This document shows positions 53,663 to 64,000 of a DNA stretch of 64,000 bases, one piece after another. The position numbers and the translations under genes are program-made. The stretch is taken from positions 2,108,001-2,172,000 of the forward strand of contig MCGE01000001.1 of assembly GCA_002105175.1 (NCBI GenBank). The letters run 5' to 3'. Within the stretch, counting starts at the first letter, position 1, and each line of letters opens with the position of its first letter. The notes under the pieces were generated by a model. That model worked only from the letters and a program-made list of their open reading frames with translations. It did no database searches and was not told where the DNA came from. The stretch is from Absidia repens (taxonomy: Eukaryota > Mucoromycota > Mucoromycetes > Mucorales > Cunninghamellaceae).

Positions 53663-54648
53663 ATGAATCCTGAATAGTAAGTTGACTTTCAAGATGAAAA
53701 CATACTGTACAGCATTGTAAAAACTACCGACTATCAACGTTTTAAATGTTTGCTGACTCCATATTTCACTTTTTCCTTTTATCATCTGCAGCGATTATCT
53801 CTTCAAACTTCTCCTCATTGGCGACTCTGGCGTTGGTAAATCTTGTCTTTTGCTTCGTTTTGCAGATGACACTTATACGGAAAGTTATATCTCTACCATT
53901 GGTGTCGACTTTGTAAGTTTGAGTGATATCATACTTCCAAGATGATAATGACTATGCTTTTGTACCGATATTTATGTAAACCTTTTCTTCCCTTTTCTAC
54001 TGCTATAGAAAATTAGAACCATTGAGCTTGAAGGTAAAACTGTGAAGTTGCAAATTGTAAGTGCTGAAAATAGGCTATCCCAAATCTATATGTGTCTATC
54101 CATATTACAAAATGCTGATGCCTTTTTCCTTATTAGTGGGATACCGCAGGTCAAGAAAGATTCCGTACTATCACCTCCTCCTACTATCGTGGTGCCCATG
54201 GTATCATTGTAGTTTATGACGTGACTGATCAAGATTCTTTCAACAACGTGAAACAATGGCTCAGCGAAATTGAACGTTATGCCGCTGAAGGTGTCAACAA
54301 GTTGTTGGTTGGTAACAAGAGTGATTTGGTAGACAAGAAGGTGGTCGATACTGAGCAAGCCAAGGTAAAAGGATAAAACCTACAAAGTATAGGCGAAATC
54401 GGTTTTACTCAAACTTGAGAATGTGTGTATGTATGTGTATGGTTTAGGAATTGGCTGATTCTTTGACGATCCCTTTGTTGGAAACCTCTGCGAAGGATGC
54501 TACCAATGTGGAACAAGCTTTCTTGACGATGGCTAAGCAAATCAAGGATAGAATGGGATCTACCATGCAACAACAACAACCTAAGTCGACTGTCAAGGTC
54601 GGTCAAGGTGCCTCTGTTCAACCCAAGCAATCTGGTGGATGCTGTTAG
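53663..54648 (+). CDS. YPT1: Rab1-family small GTPase Ypt1
   Basis: Controls ER-to-Golgi vesicle tethering and autophagy. Exons 53663-53676, 53792-53912, 54009-54056, 54137-54364, 54448-54648; 203 residues. Exon 1 is just 14 bases (MNPE plus two bases). GTPase motifs: P-loop GDSGVGKS, switch [18 protein letters not shown] (effector Thr), [25 protein letters not shown], and [26 protein letters not shown] is Rab1-type. The C-terminus GGCC is the double-Cys geranylgeranylation site. A T run of about 30 bases precedes the start by roughly 85 bases. AATAAA at 54828. Confidence 0.97.
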
Positions 54649-56714
54649 ATATATTGTGGATTTTATTTAGTTTACTCTTCCTCATCCCCATCTACCATAT
54701 CTTGTTTGTTTTTATTATTTTGATGCTTATTGTCTCTTGACTTTTTTTTTCTTCTTCGCTTCCCCTCCTCCCTGCATTCTTATAGTCCTTTTTTCTTTGT
54801 CTGCTCCCTTATTTTTTATGATATTACAATAAAGAAGAAACTTGAATAAATCTACCGATGATTATTATCCAATTGTTTTTTGTCTGTCTTCGTATTTTTA
54901 TTGAATTGATATGACCACATTTTTTTTATCAGTAAAAATAGGATGAAGCCGTCGTTGCTGATCACAGAAGTTAAAAGGTCGGTAGAATGCTGATAATGTT
55001 TTGTGAATGTCAAGTATGTTTCACCATCAAAATAACTTGACATGGGAAAAAAAAAAAGATTCACCATCAAACTGCCATCGTCAGTCTTTTTTCTCATCAT
55101 TTCCCCTCAAAATCGGATCTGCCAATGACTCCGAGCCTAGATTTCAACTGTTTCAGTGGCTGGTGCATGATTAATTAAATAACTTTTAAAGCATTGTCCT
55201 TTTTAAGCAATGCTGTAGTGCATTACAAGCAGTCGAAGAAATCACTGAACGGTGCATACATGAGCTTTTTGAAATAACGTGCGCCAGATGAAATGACCCT
55301 CGACAGTCGAGATAATCAATATGACTGCAGTAAATTGATAATATCATAACAAAGGTCAACTCCATTTAGATGACATCGGTCAATATACTTTTGTTGAAAT
55401 ACAATATGTACCCTATGACATTCATCACAATCCCACATTTGTGCCTACAATATTCACTATTTGTATAAATATCGACTTTTTTATTGATGAGGGTGAAGAT
55501 AACAATGTACTACTAATCTAGCAACTGTGTGTACTTATTCTAAACAATGAGAAGATATACTTGTCTAATTGATGATTAAACGTACTATTTTAAGTGATGA
55601 TAAAATCCTATTCTATCCTTAAAGCCAGATTTTTTGAATGTCCGCCCACAATTTTTCTTTTCTTTGTGAACGAAAAGGGTAAGTATATACTGTAATCAAC
55701 GATTATATTGTAATTTGGACATTTTCATTTCATTTTTATAAAAGTAATTTCTATTTTCTTAAAGAAAATAAGAAATTGTGTTGACAAAAAATTGGGGTTA
55801 GCTCCATTTCTGTCCCGCAGCCACGGAAATCTTTAGTAAAAGGCGAAAGATTTATACGTGTATGATCACAAGACAGGAGCAACAAAGAAAAAAACCATAT
55901 AGTACGCGAAAAAGGTGCCCTTTTATAGTTTTTTTGGTGGCCAAAATTTTCTGAAAAGTCACAGTCGGAGCTATCGGAGAGAAAACATAAGTGCTACAAA
56001 AACTACTACACGTGAAACATTTTCGAGGAAGACGCCAATGCCATTGGGCATAATGATAAAGAGTTCATGAGCAATCACCATATTGTTCAGTCTTAATGCA
56101 GTGATTTGAATCCATAAAAAAAAAAACGGAGGTATTGTGTACGTGCAATAGATGGTATTATAGGGTCATCCCTAACAAAAAATGAAAAATTGCGGAGTGT
56201 AATTTTTCCAGGGAGGACTATAAATTAAAAGACAATAGTAAATACAGCCATTAAAAAAGAGACATCGCTCGAAAGTCATGAGTATTACTATTCAAGGCTA
56301 TAAGATATTAAATATAATCGTAGGCGTGCTGTATCATTAACATTAATTACACTCCCACTTTGCACTACCAAAAAATAATACACGACTTTACAAAATTGAA
56401 ACAGAAAACGCTTGCTTGAGTGTCCAGACTATACGCAATGAGAAAAATAATGAATCTATTATATATATATATAGTATGCCCAGTATAGTGACAGTTGTTT
56501 TATTTTACAGGGATCATTAATCTGATATCATATCCTTAACTGGTTAAAATGACTGGTCGATCAGGACTAGGTCCACCTTTCATATCAAGTGGCCCAGAAC
56601 TACTGCTCAATCGCGGGGGTTCCCGGGAATCATAATGATAAAGGTGAAAACTAAGCGTTGGTAGGGCACGCACAAAATAACCACAATAACGGCTTTACTC
56701 AGTATATAATGGAT
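54649..56714. other. long gene-free region after YPT1
   Basis: About 2 kb. It holds the YPT1 poly(A) signal (54828) and then AT-rich sequence. Longer ORFs are absent or low-complexity and no R1 core was found. A GGGGGTTCCCGGGAATC palindrome-like patch lies near 56618. Confidence 0.4.
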
Positions 56715-57350
56715 CAGAGGATGGGTAATAAAAGGATATATTTTATTTGAACTAAGAGTGCTCGATTCCTTATAATAAAGGCTCTATTGGTGACAACCTG
56801 AAGGTAACTGGCGTGTGAATCTGAAGAACGCTCAACACTGATCTGAATTGACAATTTTAAAATAGAAACCAATATACTGCACAAGGAATGAGCAAGACTA
56901 AAGAGGCATCTGTTTTTGAAACATAATGTTGGTCAACGCCAATCAGCAGAAGGCGATGGTAGTAAAATGGGATCTAATTCACAAGACATGAGAGTGTCTA
57001 ATGGGACATTTTTCTTGAAGCAAGTAAAAAAATACAGTTTTATCCAATTGTATATACAAACTATGGACAAACTGAAACTAGACTAAGCTAATGATGATTT
57101 TATTAAGCCCATTGGTGGTGGCCCACAATCTTGAATCCAAAATGAAAGGGTTTCCCCATGCATCTTAAATCCCTAAGCTGAAACCCTTCCTAAACTAGTC
57201 CTAGTACTAATCCAAGTCAACATCATCCCATAGAGGCCACAATTATGAAGAAAAAAGGAAGAGAAAAAAAGAAAATGGAAAGAAAGAGCGCGGGAAAGTA
57301 AAAAGCGAGAGTAAATAAAGCTTCACGTGGGCGGGATTTGAAATGTTTTG
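56715..57350 (-). repeat. element R1, copy h (-)
   Basis: Minus-strand copy. CACGTG box at 57324, pyrimidine tract 57243-57300 (purines on the plus strand), core 57140-57215 with stem arms 57146-57155 and 57180-57188 (9 pairs, perfect), tail 57040-57095. The distal end shares GGATCAGAGGATG with copy c. A degenerate inverted tail may lie at 57768-57815. Confidence 0.7.
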
Positions 57351-57566
57351 ATCTTGGATGTGTTTTTCCTGTTCATCTTGGTGAATACCCTTCCTTCATT
57401 TTCTCTCTCTATATTTATTTTGATAAAATTAACACCATAAAACATGATAAACATGGTGGTTCTTTTTTCACGGCAGTAACCATCACCAATCAAATTAGGT
57501 GGTATTGTGGCTCCCTTTTTTTTTTGTCATCGCCAGCAAGGTAGCACTGGCTTTTTTGCCCTTCCT

Positions 57567-57618
<52 letters not shown>

Positions 57619-58244
57619 GCAGACTACAGTGACACCATGGTGGTTATGTTTTTTCAGGGAATAAACTACCATGAGTGGTTCCACCACTACTTTTCAGACC
57701 CATCATAGAATAGCTTCTCCTTCACTGTAAAATAGTTTGTTACTCACCATGGAATTGCTAATCCATTTAGTTTACCTTTAATTGTATTTATTTTATCATG
57801 CAATAAAAAAGTATTTATATCCCATATGAATGACTTCAACAGTCCACTACGTATTATAAAGTGTTTTTTAGTGGTATAAAGATATTTTTCTCTAACGACG
57901 GTTTGGCGGGAATGTTAAAATCCCGGAGCATTTTGTCTCCAAGTCCTTCTCTTTCCTCTTGTGTAAACTAGTGTATGCGCCCTTCAAATCAATTCATGTA
58001 TGAGTTCTCGAATCGATTTCCCTATGAACATCAATCAATTATCATGTAATATATAAAGATAAAACAATCCAATAATAGCGACATAAACAATTGACTGGAT
58101 TTTTTTGTGTTTATTTCAAATCAAGATATAAATATAAAAGATAAAGGATAGTATAAACTAAAAAATAAAAACTAAATCGGATTAGGGTATAAATTAAAAC
58201 TACACTAAAGAGTATACTATATCAATAAGAGAAGGATACCACGG
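57351..58244. other. intergenic region with a 46-base poly(T) run
   Basis: A pure T run at 57569-57614, likely upstream R1 sequence, and AT-rich DNA leading to the DUF4291 3' end. No gene recognised. Confidence 0.4.
57569..57614. repeat. 46-base poly(T) run
   Basis: Pure T homopolymer, the longest in the window, about 220 bases to the right of R1 copy h. Confidence 0.85.
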
Positions 58245-59021
58245 CTAACAGTTGTAAGGTCGTTCCTTTGGTACCCAAAGATTCGCAAAGCGTTCATTAC
58301 CCGTCTTATTTTTGTCCGCCTCCAGCCTGATGCGCATTTCATTGACAAAAGGAGTGATATCTTCAATAGAAAGCACACCGTTCGTTTGACCATCACCGCT
58401 TGTCACAGCGACCCCTCTAGCTAACATTGCCGCAGCATCCCCTTTGAGACCAAGTTGAATAGCACGTCTTGTTGTTCCAGTGACGCGTTCAGGTGTTTGC
58501 ACGTTCGGAGTATACTGGGGATCCCATTGCACAACAACATTTGTTTGTCCTCGAGCATGATCCCAATCTTCCTTGGTGGAGTAGATATCGGCACCGTCAT
58601 TGTTGCTGCGTGTGTGATGACGATAGCTGCTCCTGACCGCACTTTGTACCAATGAATCAAAAAATGGAGCGGTGAGTTGGATCGCCAGTGTTCGGGTTTG
58701 CCTTGCATCTTTTGTATTCCATCCGCTTCGATACTGCATCCATAAAAAGCTTGGCTTGATCCATGTCATTCGTGTCGTCTTGTAGCCAGGGGCACCCTCA
58801 AAAGTTTGGTATTTTACAGCGTAATCAGCAATTGGGTCAGAAAAGGCTTGATATACCGTGACGGATGAAGTGTCACTATCTTGATGCGCTAAAATGATCT
58901 GCGAGCCATCTTCATGAGTCGCACTACTGTACACTTGATCCAGATTTTCCTTTGTTAAGTAAGGCTCCAATAGTAATGTATAGGGTATGTTTGTAACAGG
59001 TTCAGGTAGTTTGATAGACAT
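58245..59021 (-). CDS. DUF4291 family protein
   Basis: Uncharacterised family known mostly from bacteria, also present in some fungi. Single exon, 258 residues, unlike most intron-rich neighbours. Family hallmarks: VTVYQAFSDPIADYAVKYQT, RMTWIKPSFLWMQYRSGWNT and KDARQTRTLAIQLTAPFFDS. These contain the conserved VYQAYxxxIAxxA and MTWIKPSFLWMxYRxGW blocks. VVQWDPQYTPNVQTPERVTG then TRRAIQLGLKGDAAAMLARG also suit the family (VQWDPER... RaiQlGl). No signal peptide or membrane helix. Biochemical role unknown. Head-to-head with COQ3, 249 bases between start codons. Confidence 0.85.
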   Translation of the reverse strand: MSIKLPEPVTNIPYTLLLEPYLTKENLDQVYSSATHEDGSQIILAHQDSDTSSVTVYQAFSDPIADYAVKYQTFEGAPGYKTTRMTWIKPSFLWMQYRSGWNTKDARQTRTLAIQLTAPFFDSLVQSAVRSSYRHHTRSNNDGADIYSTKEDWDHARGQTNVVVQWDPQYTPNVQTPERVTGTTRRAIQLGLKGDAAAMLARGVAVTSGDGQTNGVLSIEDITPFVNEMRIRLEADKNKTGNERFANLWVPKERPYNC

Positions 59022-59270
59022 GTTTAAAAAATGACAAGTTGATCAAGCGAAAGAAAAAAAATAAAAAGTAAAATCAAATAAAAAATATAAAAGAAAGAGG
59101 TTTAAATAAAAAAGACTGCGGCAGAGCCCTGAAAGCGGCACAGTTCAATCCCCGACTAAGGCCTGCTTGTCAACGCATCCTCACCCAAAAAAAAAAAACA
59201 CTTGCATCTCCGGGAATTGTTTTTTTTTTTTTTTTTTTTTGGTCTCTCTTGAAAATAGCTCTTGTACACA
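59022..59270. promoter_or_regulatory. divergent promoter of DUF4291 and COQ3
   Basis: 249 bases between opposing starts. A T run of about 20 bases (59220-59240) lies directly upstream of COQ3. Confidence 0.45.
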
Positions 59271-60345
59271 ATGTTAAGAAGGACCTCACACATCATACCA
59301 AAACAACTGAGCTCTTCGATAATACATCGTCTTTTATCAACAACAGCAACAAAACTGAATTCCTCTTCACCAGGATTTTCAACCATCGATGCAGCCGAAG
59401 TCAAAAAATTCAGTGACATATCAGAGCAATGGTGGGACCCTCATGGAGAATTTGGTATGCTTCAACTCTTGAATCCTCCTCGTGTTGCCTATGTTCGCGA
59501 TCGTCTTACAAGTACAAAAACAGCCACCCCATTCAAAGGCTTGCGAATGCTTGATATCGGTTGCGGTGGTGGATTATTATCAGAAGTAAGTGGTCTCTAC
59601 CTATTAAAACGAAGACTCTTCGTATTAATCCCCTCTTTATATATATATATATATATGTATGTATTAGTCTTTGGTCCGCTTGGGTGGCGATGTAGTAGGT
59701 GCGGATGCTTCTTCTGACAATATCAAGATGGCAAAATTACATGCGCGAAAGGATCCTCAGTTATGGCGCGGCACTGGAAAACTAGATTACCGACACACAA
59801 CTGCAGGTATTAAGACAAACAAAGCCATGTCATTATAGATCGAGTTACTGACAGAAACACGGGATGTTTGTGTGTGGGGCGGGGGCGTTTTTTTTTTTTT
59901 CTTGGGTATAGAGGATCTATTGGCAGCCAAAGAACAATTTGATGTAGTACTTGCTATGGAAATCATCGAACACGTCAATCAACCCTTGGATTTTTTAAAA
60001 ACATGTGGGCAACTGACACGACCTGGTGGATCATTATTTTTGTCAACCATGTCACGAACACCTATTGCGTATGGATTGACGGTGTTTTTAGCGGAAAAGA
60101 TGTTGGGGTTGGTGCACGATGGAACACATGACTGGAGCAAATACATCAAAAGTCGTGAACTCAGGGAAGCGATAGAATCCTTTGGTGAAGATTGGATAGT
60201 AGAAGATATACGTGGTATTTCTTGGGATCCAGTATGTCGTCGATGGTCAGTTAGTCAACGTAATGGTGATGTCGGCATTGCTGGAATGGAATCTCTGGAG
60301 GTGAACTATATCATGACTGCAAGGCGCCGGTGCTTGGATCAATAA
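59271..60345 (+). CDS. COQ3: ubiquinone biosynthesis O-methyltransferase, mitochondrial
   Basis: SAM-dependent O-methylation, two steps of coenzyme Q synthesis, on the matrix side of the inner membrane. Exons 59271-59585, 59668-59806, 59912-60345; 295 residues. The Arg/Ser-rich N-terminus (MLRRTSHIIPKQLSSSIIHR) is a mitochondrial presequence. EVKKFSDISEQWWDPHGEFG is the conserved Coq3/UbiG block. SAM-binding motif I is MLDIGCGGGLLSE; further motifs are VVGADASSDNIKMAK and AMEIIEHVNQPLDFL. FLSTMSRTPIAYGLTVFLAE and KYIKSRELREAIESFG match the C-terminal half. It ends NYIMTARRRCLDQ. AATAAA at 60437. Confidence 0.94.
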
Positions 60346-61639
60346 GATGCATGTGTAGAGCCTTTTTAGTCTAGTTGGCCATTTATGATCATTTATAGTT
60401 AGATTTGTTTTATGATGTTGTTGCTTATTATCATTGAATAAAATCAGGCGGGGTGTTTTTAATTTTTACTTTGATATGCTGTGTACCATATTGATGTAAT
60501 GATCTTACATATTTGTCCACAAACTAAAAAACAATGTTGTCTTTGTTATCATGTAGGCTTGGAATTATAATTTATTGAGAACCAACAATTCGAAGAACGT
60601 CATGGGTTTAATTTTTAGTGAGGTTATTGTATAGATCATCTGATGACAGGGAGAAAAGACATTTAAAGAGTGAGAGAGAAAAGGAGAAAACCATTGTCAG
60701 AAGGGAAGAAAAAACTTGGAATAATAAAGAACGAAGGCTCTTCTCCTTATTAAGGAGAATGAAATGTAGTTGGTTGGTCGGTTGATTGATTGGATGTGGG
60801 GAGAAGGAGGGTTGTGATTTTTCTTAATTGGTATATTCAATGAATGGATTTTGGTAATCATACAGATGATTTCGCGCCAAATTTTGTTCATCTCCTTGTC
60901 ATATAAATTGGAGACGAAGTACAAAAAAAAAAAAAAAAAAAAAAAAAACAACATCATCATACAAAACGGAATCATGATTGTTTCTCCTCTTTTATTAAAA
61001 GGGGACAATGGAGGGGTAAAGTATTGTCAGATCATTCAATTGCCACGATTTTATATTATGATATAAAACGTTTCGATGGTTGATCGACAAAAAAAGACTG
61101 ATCTCCTCCCTCTCTTTCGTCCTTTTGATTCCCTTATCTCGGTCTCGATAACTTCTTTTTTCAATTTCCGTCAAGCTTCAGTCAGTTTTCCATTTTTGTT
61201 AATGTATCCCTGGAAAAATGCACCATTTAACTCCTTTTCTTTATCTTTTTGGGTAATTCCTACCTCCCTTATATCATTTGTTTTACACATTGTTACCTTA
61301 CTCATACATCCTTCTCCTTTTTTTTAATGGCATAAACAATCTGTGCGAAAAGAAAAACCTATTTTTGTTTACATACATATGACATAGAAAAAAAAAAAAA
61401 AAGAAAAAAAAACACTGACCTTCTCTTTTTGTCCCCTGCCTCCTTACCATTATTTTCATTACTTTTATCATACCATATATTATTTTGATATTGATTGTCT
61501 CAATCCATTCAAGTTTTTTTTCCCTCCCAATCAGTGATGCGATGCGATTTACCCCTGATTATTTCAATCGTCATAAAAAATGGGAGGTGCGTTTTTAACC
61601 GCGCATTTTTCTCCATTGTTCCTTTTTTTCTCATTATCT

Positions 61640-61670
<31 letters not shown>

Positions 61671-61841
61671 GCACATATATATCATCTCCATTCTTTCTTT
61701 TATTTCATTTATTTTTGTTATTATAACTTAGGATCTTTGATCATCATCACATTTATATTGCGTCTGTCATTCATTTGAATGTACCAAACTTTTTATTTGT
61801 ACCATCTTTTTTAAAAACTTAAGCAAAGTATTCATTTACTC
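60346..61841. other. intergenic region COQ3 to FAR1-type factor
   Basis: About 1.5 kb. COQ3 3' end (60437), then A/T-run sequence (60922-60948; 61389-61410; 61642-61670) and long pyrimidine-rich stretches 5' of the transcription factor gene, as seen before regulated genes. No gene recognised. Confidence 0.4.
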
Positions 61842-63702
61842 ATGACTTCATCCGAAAACACTTTTTCTAATGAACAAAAACCGTCCTTTGCTCGTGTGTC
61901 GGTAAGGGAGAAAGAAGAAGCCAATAGTACTTGATTAATGAAATGAATCTGTTTTTTTTTGTCCCACTATAGATGTCACCTTTATATGATCGACTTTTGA
62001 AAATACCATTCCCTGATACAGTCAGTGCCATTGAGCACTGCCGAAATGTGTGTGCTGATTTTGGCTTTACTGTGAAGCAAGAGGCCAGTGCAAATAGGGT
62101 AAAAATATTTGAAATGCCGCCAATGAATTTCTATTAAATCGATTTTTTTTACCCCAGAATATTTATGTTTACTGCTCTCGTGAAGGATTACCTGATTCCC
62201 AACGCAACCCTAAACCGACTCCTCAAAGAAAAAGGCCTTCTAAAAGATGCGACTGTCGTTGGCGTGTAGTACTTTCTGAAGACAATGGCATGTGGATCTT
62301 CCGCAAATCAATGAACCCAAATGCATCTGAACACAACCACGAAATGATGGATCCTAGTGAAATGGTCAAGGCCTGGCCTCCTGAAGTGAACGACATGATC
62401 ATATACTTGGCGCAACAACGACTTCAAACTCATGAAATTCGGGACGCTGTCAAACAACGCTTCCCCATGATATCTTGGAATGAACGACGCTTTTATAACC
62501 GACTCACCGAGGAACGAAAGCGGATCCGACAAAGAAACACGACTGAAAGAGTACGTCGTCTTATCTGCTTATCTACTCAACTATGTGCTGTGGTTGCTGC
62601 AAACGAAGAATGGTCTCATTGTGTGGAAAGTGATCTTCAACGAATGTTTGAAAACTTCTGCCATCTGACTCGCCTCACACCTGAATCGATTCCTTCGTTA
62701 GTGGACTTGCAATTGGATGCCATCACGCAAAGCAAACCGGATCAACTTCACAGACTTTCTATTGACAGTCTTCCCGAGGACAACGATGACGATGTTGACG
62801 ATCATCAATATCAGCAAGTGGGATCTCCTGTGAAAAAACGAAAGGCATCAAATGGTAGCAAACGACAGTATCATCAGCAGACACCTTCTCCTTCGACCCA
62901 ACAACCCCAACAACCCCAACAACAACAACAACAACAACAACAACAACGAGGTGTTCAGTGTGTTTCGATCCCTGCATTCAATGTGTATGTTAGATCTCAG
63001 TCTCTTCGCTCTTCATCAGAATCATCTCAAGGCAGTCGTATGACGTGTGATTCAATTACTGGATTGGATAGTCCCATCAATTCTGGCTCTTCCTTTGTTG
63101 GAGGAAACAATGGTCTGTTCTCTCTCTCGTCTCCCACTTCATCTTCATCCTCTTCGTCGTCATCCATTCCTTTTAGACAACAATCACTTCGTTTGGATGT
63201 GCAACAACAGCGTCTGACTTCACCACCTTTACAGCATTCACCTCATGATCCATCTTCTTTTATAATAGCGCAGCAACAACAGCAACAGCAGCAGCAACCA
63301 TATGCTATGACCAATTTGACCTATGACATGCAAACGTCCTTCTCACCATACTCACTTCCTACCCCTTCCTTCTCGTCCTCCAATGATATACCATATACTT
63401 TGGACAATACACAACCTACATCAGCACCTCAACAACTCTCCCAACATTTAGTAATGACTTCAAGGGCAAATCAGCAACAGCAACAACAGCAACAACATGA
63501 TCATAGTCAACAGGAACGGCCTTCGGTTCTATTCAATAACTTTTGTCCTTCCATCAAAACGGAACGCAACATGTTTGATCGTTCCATGTCCTCTACCACT
63601 GGTTACAACAGTGCTCCTTTACCAATGATACGCTCAAATGATCATTCAAATGGTGTGCCCACAGCTCCTTCCCAATCAAATGTCACTGCTGCTTACTATT
63701 GA
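61842..63702 (+). CDS. FAR1-type DNA-binding transcription factor with poly-Gln tracts
   Basis: Putative transcription factor of the FAR1/WRKY-GCM zinc-finger group. Exons 61842-61901, 61973-62098, 62158-63702; 576 residues. Residues about 25-110 form the domain: FPDTVSAIEHCRNVCADFGF, the Cys in YVYCSREG, RPSKRCDCRWRVVLSEDNGM, WIFRK and the closing His pair in NPNASEHNHEM (a C-x-C...H-x-H layout). A helical region (APPEVNDMII-like, then RQRNTTERVRRLICLSTQL) follows. The second half is disordered with poly-Gln runs at about 62925-62945, 63271-63297 and 63472-63494 and poly-Ser near 63140. There is no transposase domain, so it is not a full MULE transposase. AATAAA at 63967. Confidence 0.78.
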
Positions 63703-64000
63703 AGTCCATCATCAATCCTCCCTCCCCCATCATTTCGTCTTTAGTTTATTATTATTATATTATTATTATTATTGTTATCCATTTTTAGTATACTGTATGA
63801 TTCTTTCTCCTTCTTCTCTTATGCCACTTCTGATATCTTCTTTTATGTTGCTACTATGTACTATGTACTTTTTTTTTTTCTTCTCCCTTTCTTTTTATAT
63901 ATACTGTTTTTATTTTTGTTTAGTTGTCTATTTAGACCCCTTTTTTTTTTATACTGCCAATAGAAAATAAAAAACTTGATATTGTCATATTTTTTCATTT
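63703..64000. other. 3' region of the last gene
   Basis: 298 bases to the window edge with TTATTA repeats and the AATAAA at 63967-63972. Confidence 0.45.

Noticed and set aside
61842..63702. Mutator-like transposase
   Set aside because: A FAR1-type DNA-binding domain is present, but there is no MULE transposase domain and no terminal repeats; better called a transcription factor.

Overview
The window is AT-rich nuclear DNA of a filamentous fungus. Evidence: about twenty closely packed genes split by short GT-AG introns (mostly about 60 to 90 bases), AATAAA signals behind many genes, long poly(dA:dT) runs, and fungus-specific genes such as the ERMES subunit MDM34, the VTS1 RNA-binding protein and an Rgd2-type F-BAR RhoGAP. 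An intron-rich giant protein of a type I associate with protists and early-diverging lineages, together with the intron style, points to Mucoromycota (probably Mucorales). That placement is inference.

Layout: 1-872 is the 3' part of an MFS transporter. 1651-9876 (-) is one 17-exon gene for a protein of about 2345 residues, divergent from a PP1 phosphatase catalytic subunit (10671-12012, +). VTS1 (12402-14431, +) and MDM34 (15346-17300, +) follow. About 5.6 kb of repeat-rich DNA separates them from a rhodanese-PTP tyrosine phosphatase (22965-25920, -), an NmrA-like protein (26673-27795, -), mitoribosomal uS8m (28964-29425, -), SmB (29720-30769, +) and the DEAD-box helicase DBP7 (31058-33773, +). 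A second repeat block runs from 33.8 to 38.5 kb. Next come an F-BAR/RhoGAP gene with an apparent frameshift (38502-41706, -), an RCC1-repeat protein (41874-43289, +), MRP51 (43630-44856, -), a secreted Asp/His-rich protein (45408-46200, -), a mitochondrial malic enzyme (46820-49258, -) and NAC beta (49791-50619, +). A third repeat block, the YPT1 Rab GTPase (53663-54648, +) and a fourth repeat locus follow. The window ends with a DUF4291 gene (58245-59021, -), COQ3 (59271-60345, +) and a FAR1-type transcription factor (61842-63702, +).

The genes are mostly housekeeping (splicing, ribosome biogenesis, mitochondrial translation, ER-mitochondria contact, ubiquinone synthesis, vesicle traffic) and do not form one pathway. 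Several are head-to-head pairs that must share promoters: giant gene/PP1, uS8m/SmB, RhoGAP/RCC1, malic enzyme/NAC beta and DUF4291/COQ3.

The most unusual content is noncoding: a dispersed repeat family (called R1 here) with at least eight copies in three intergenic blocks. Copies share a CACGTG-containing box, a pyrimidine tract, a conserved core able to fold into a hairpin, and an AATAAA-bearing tail that also appears inverted on the other side of some copies. One copy carries a compensatory base change and G-U wobbles in the stem, which suggests a structured RNA or a non-autonomous mobile element. No tRNA, rRNA or CRISPR array was recognised.
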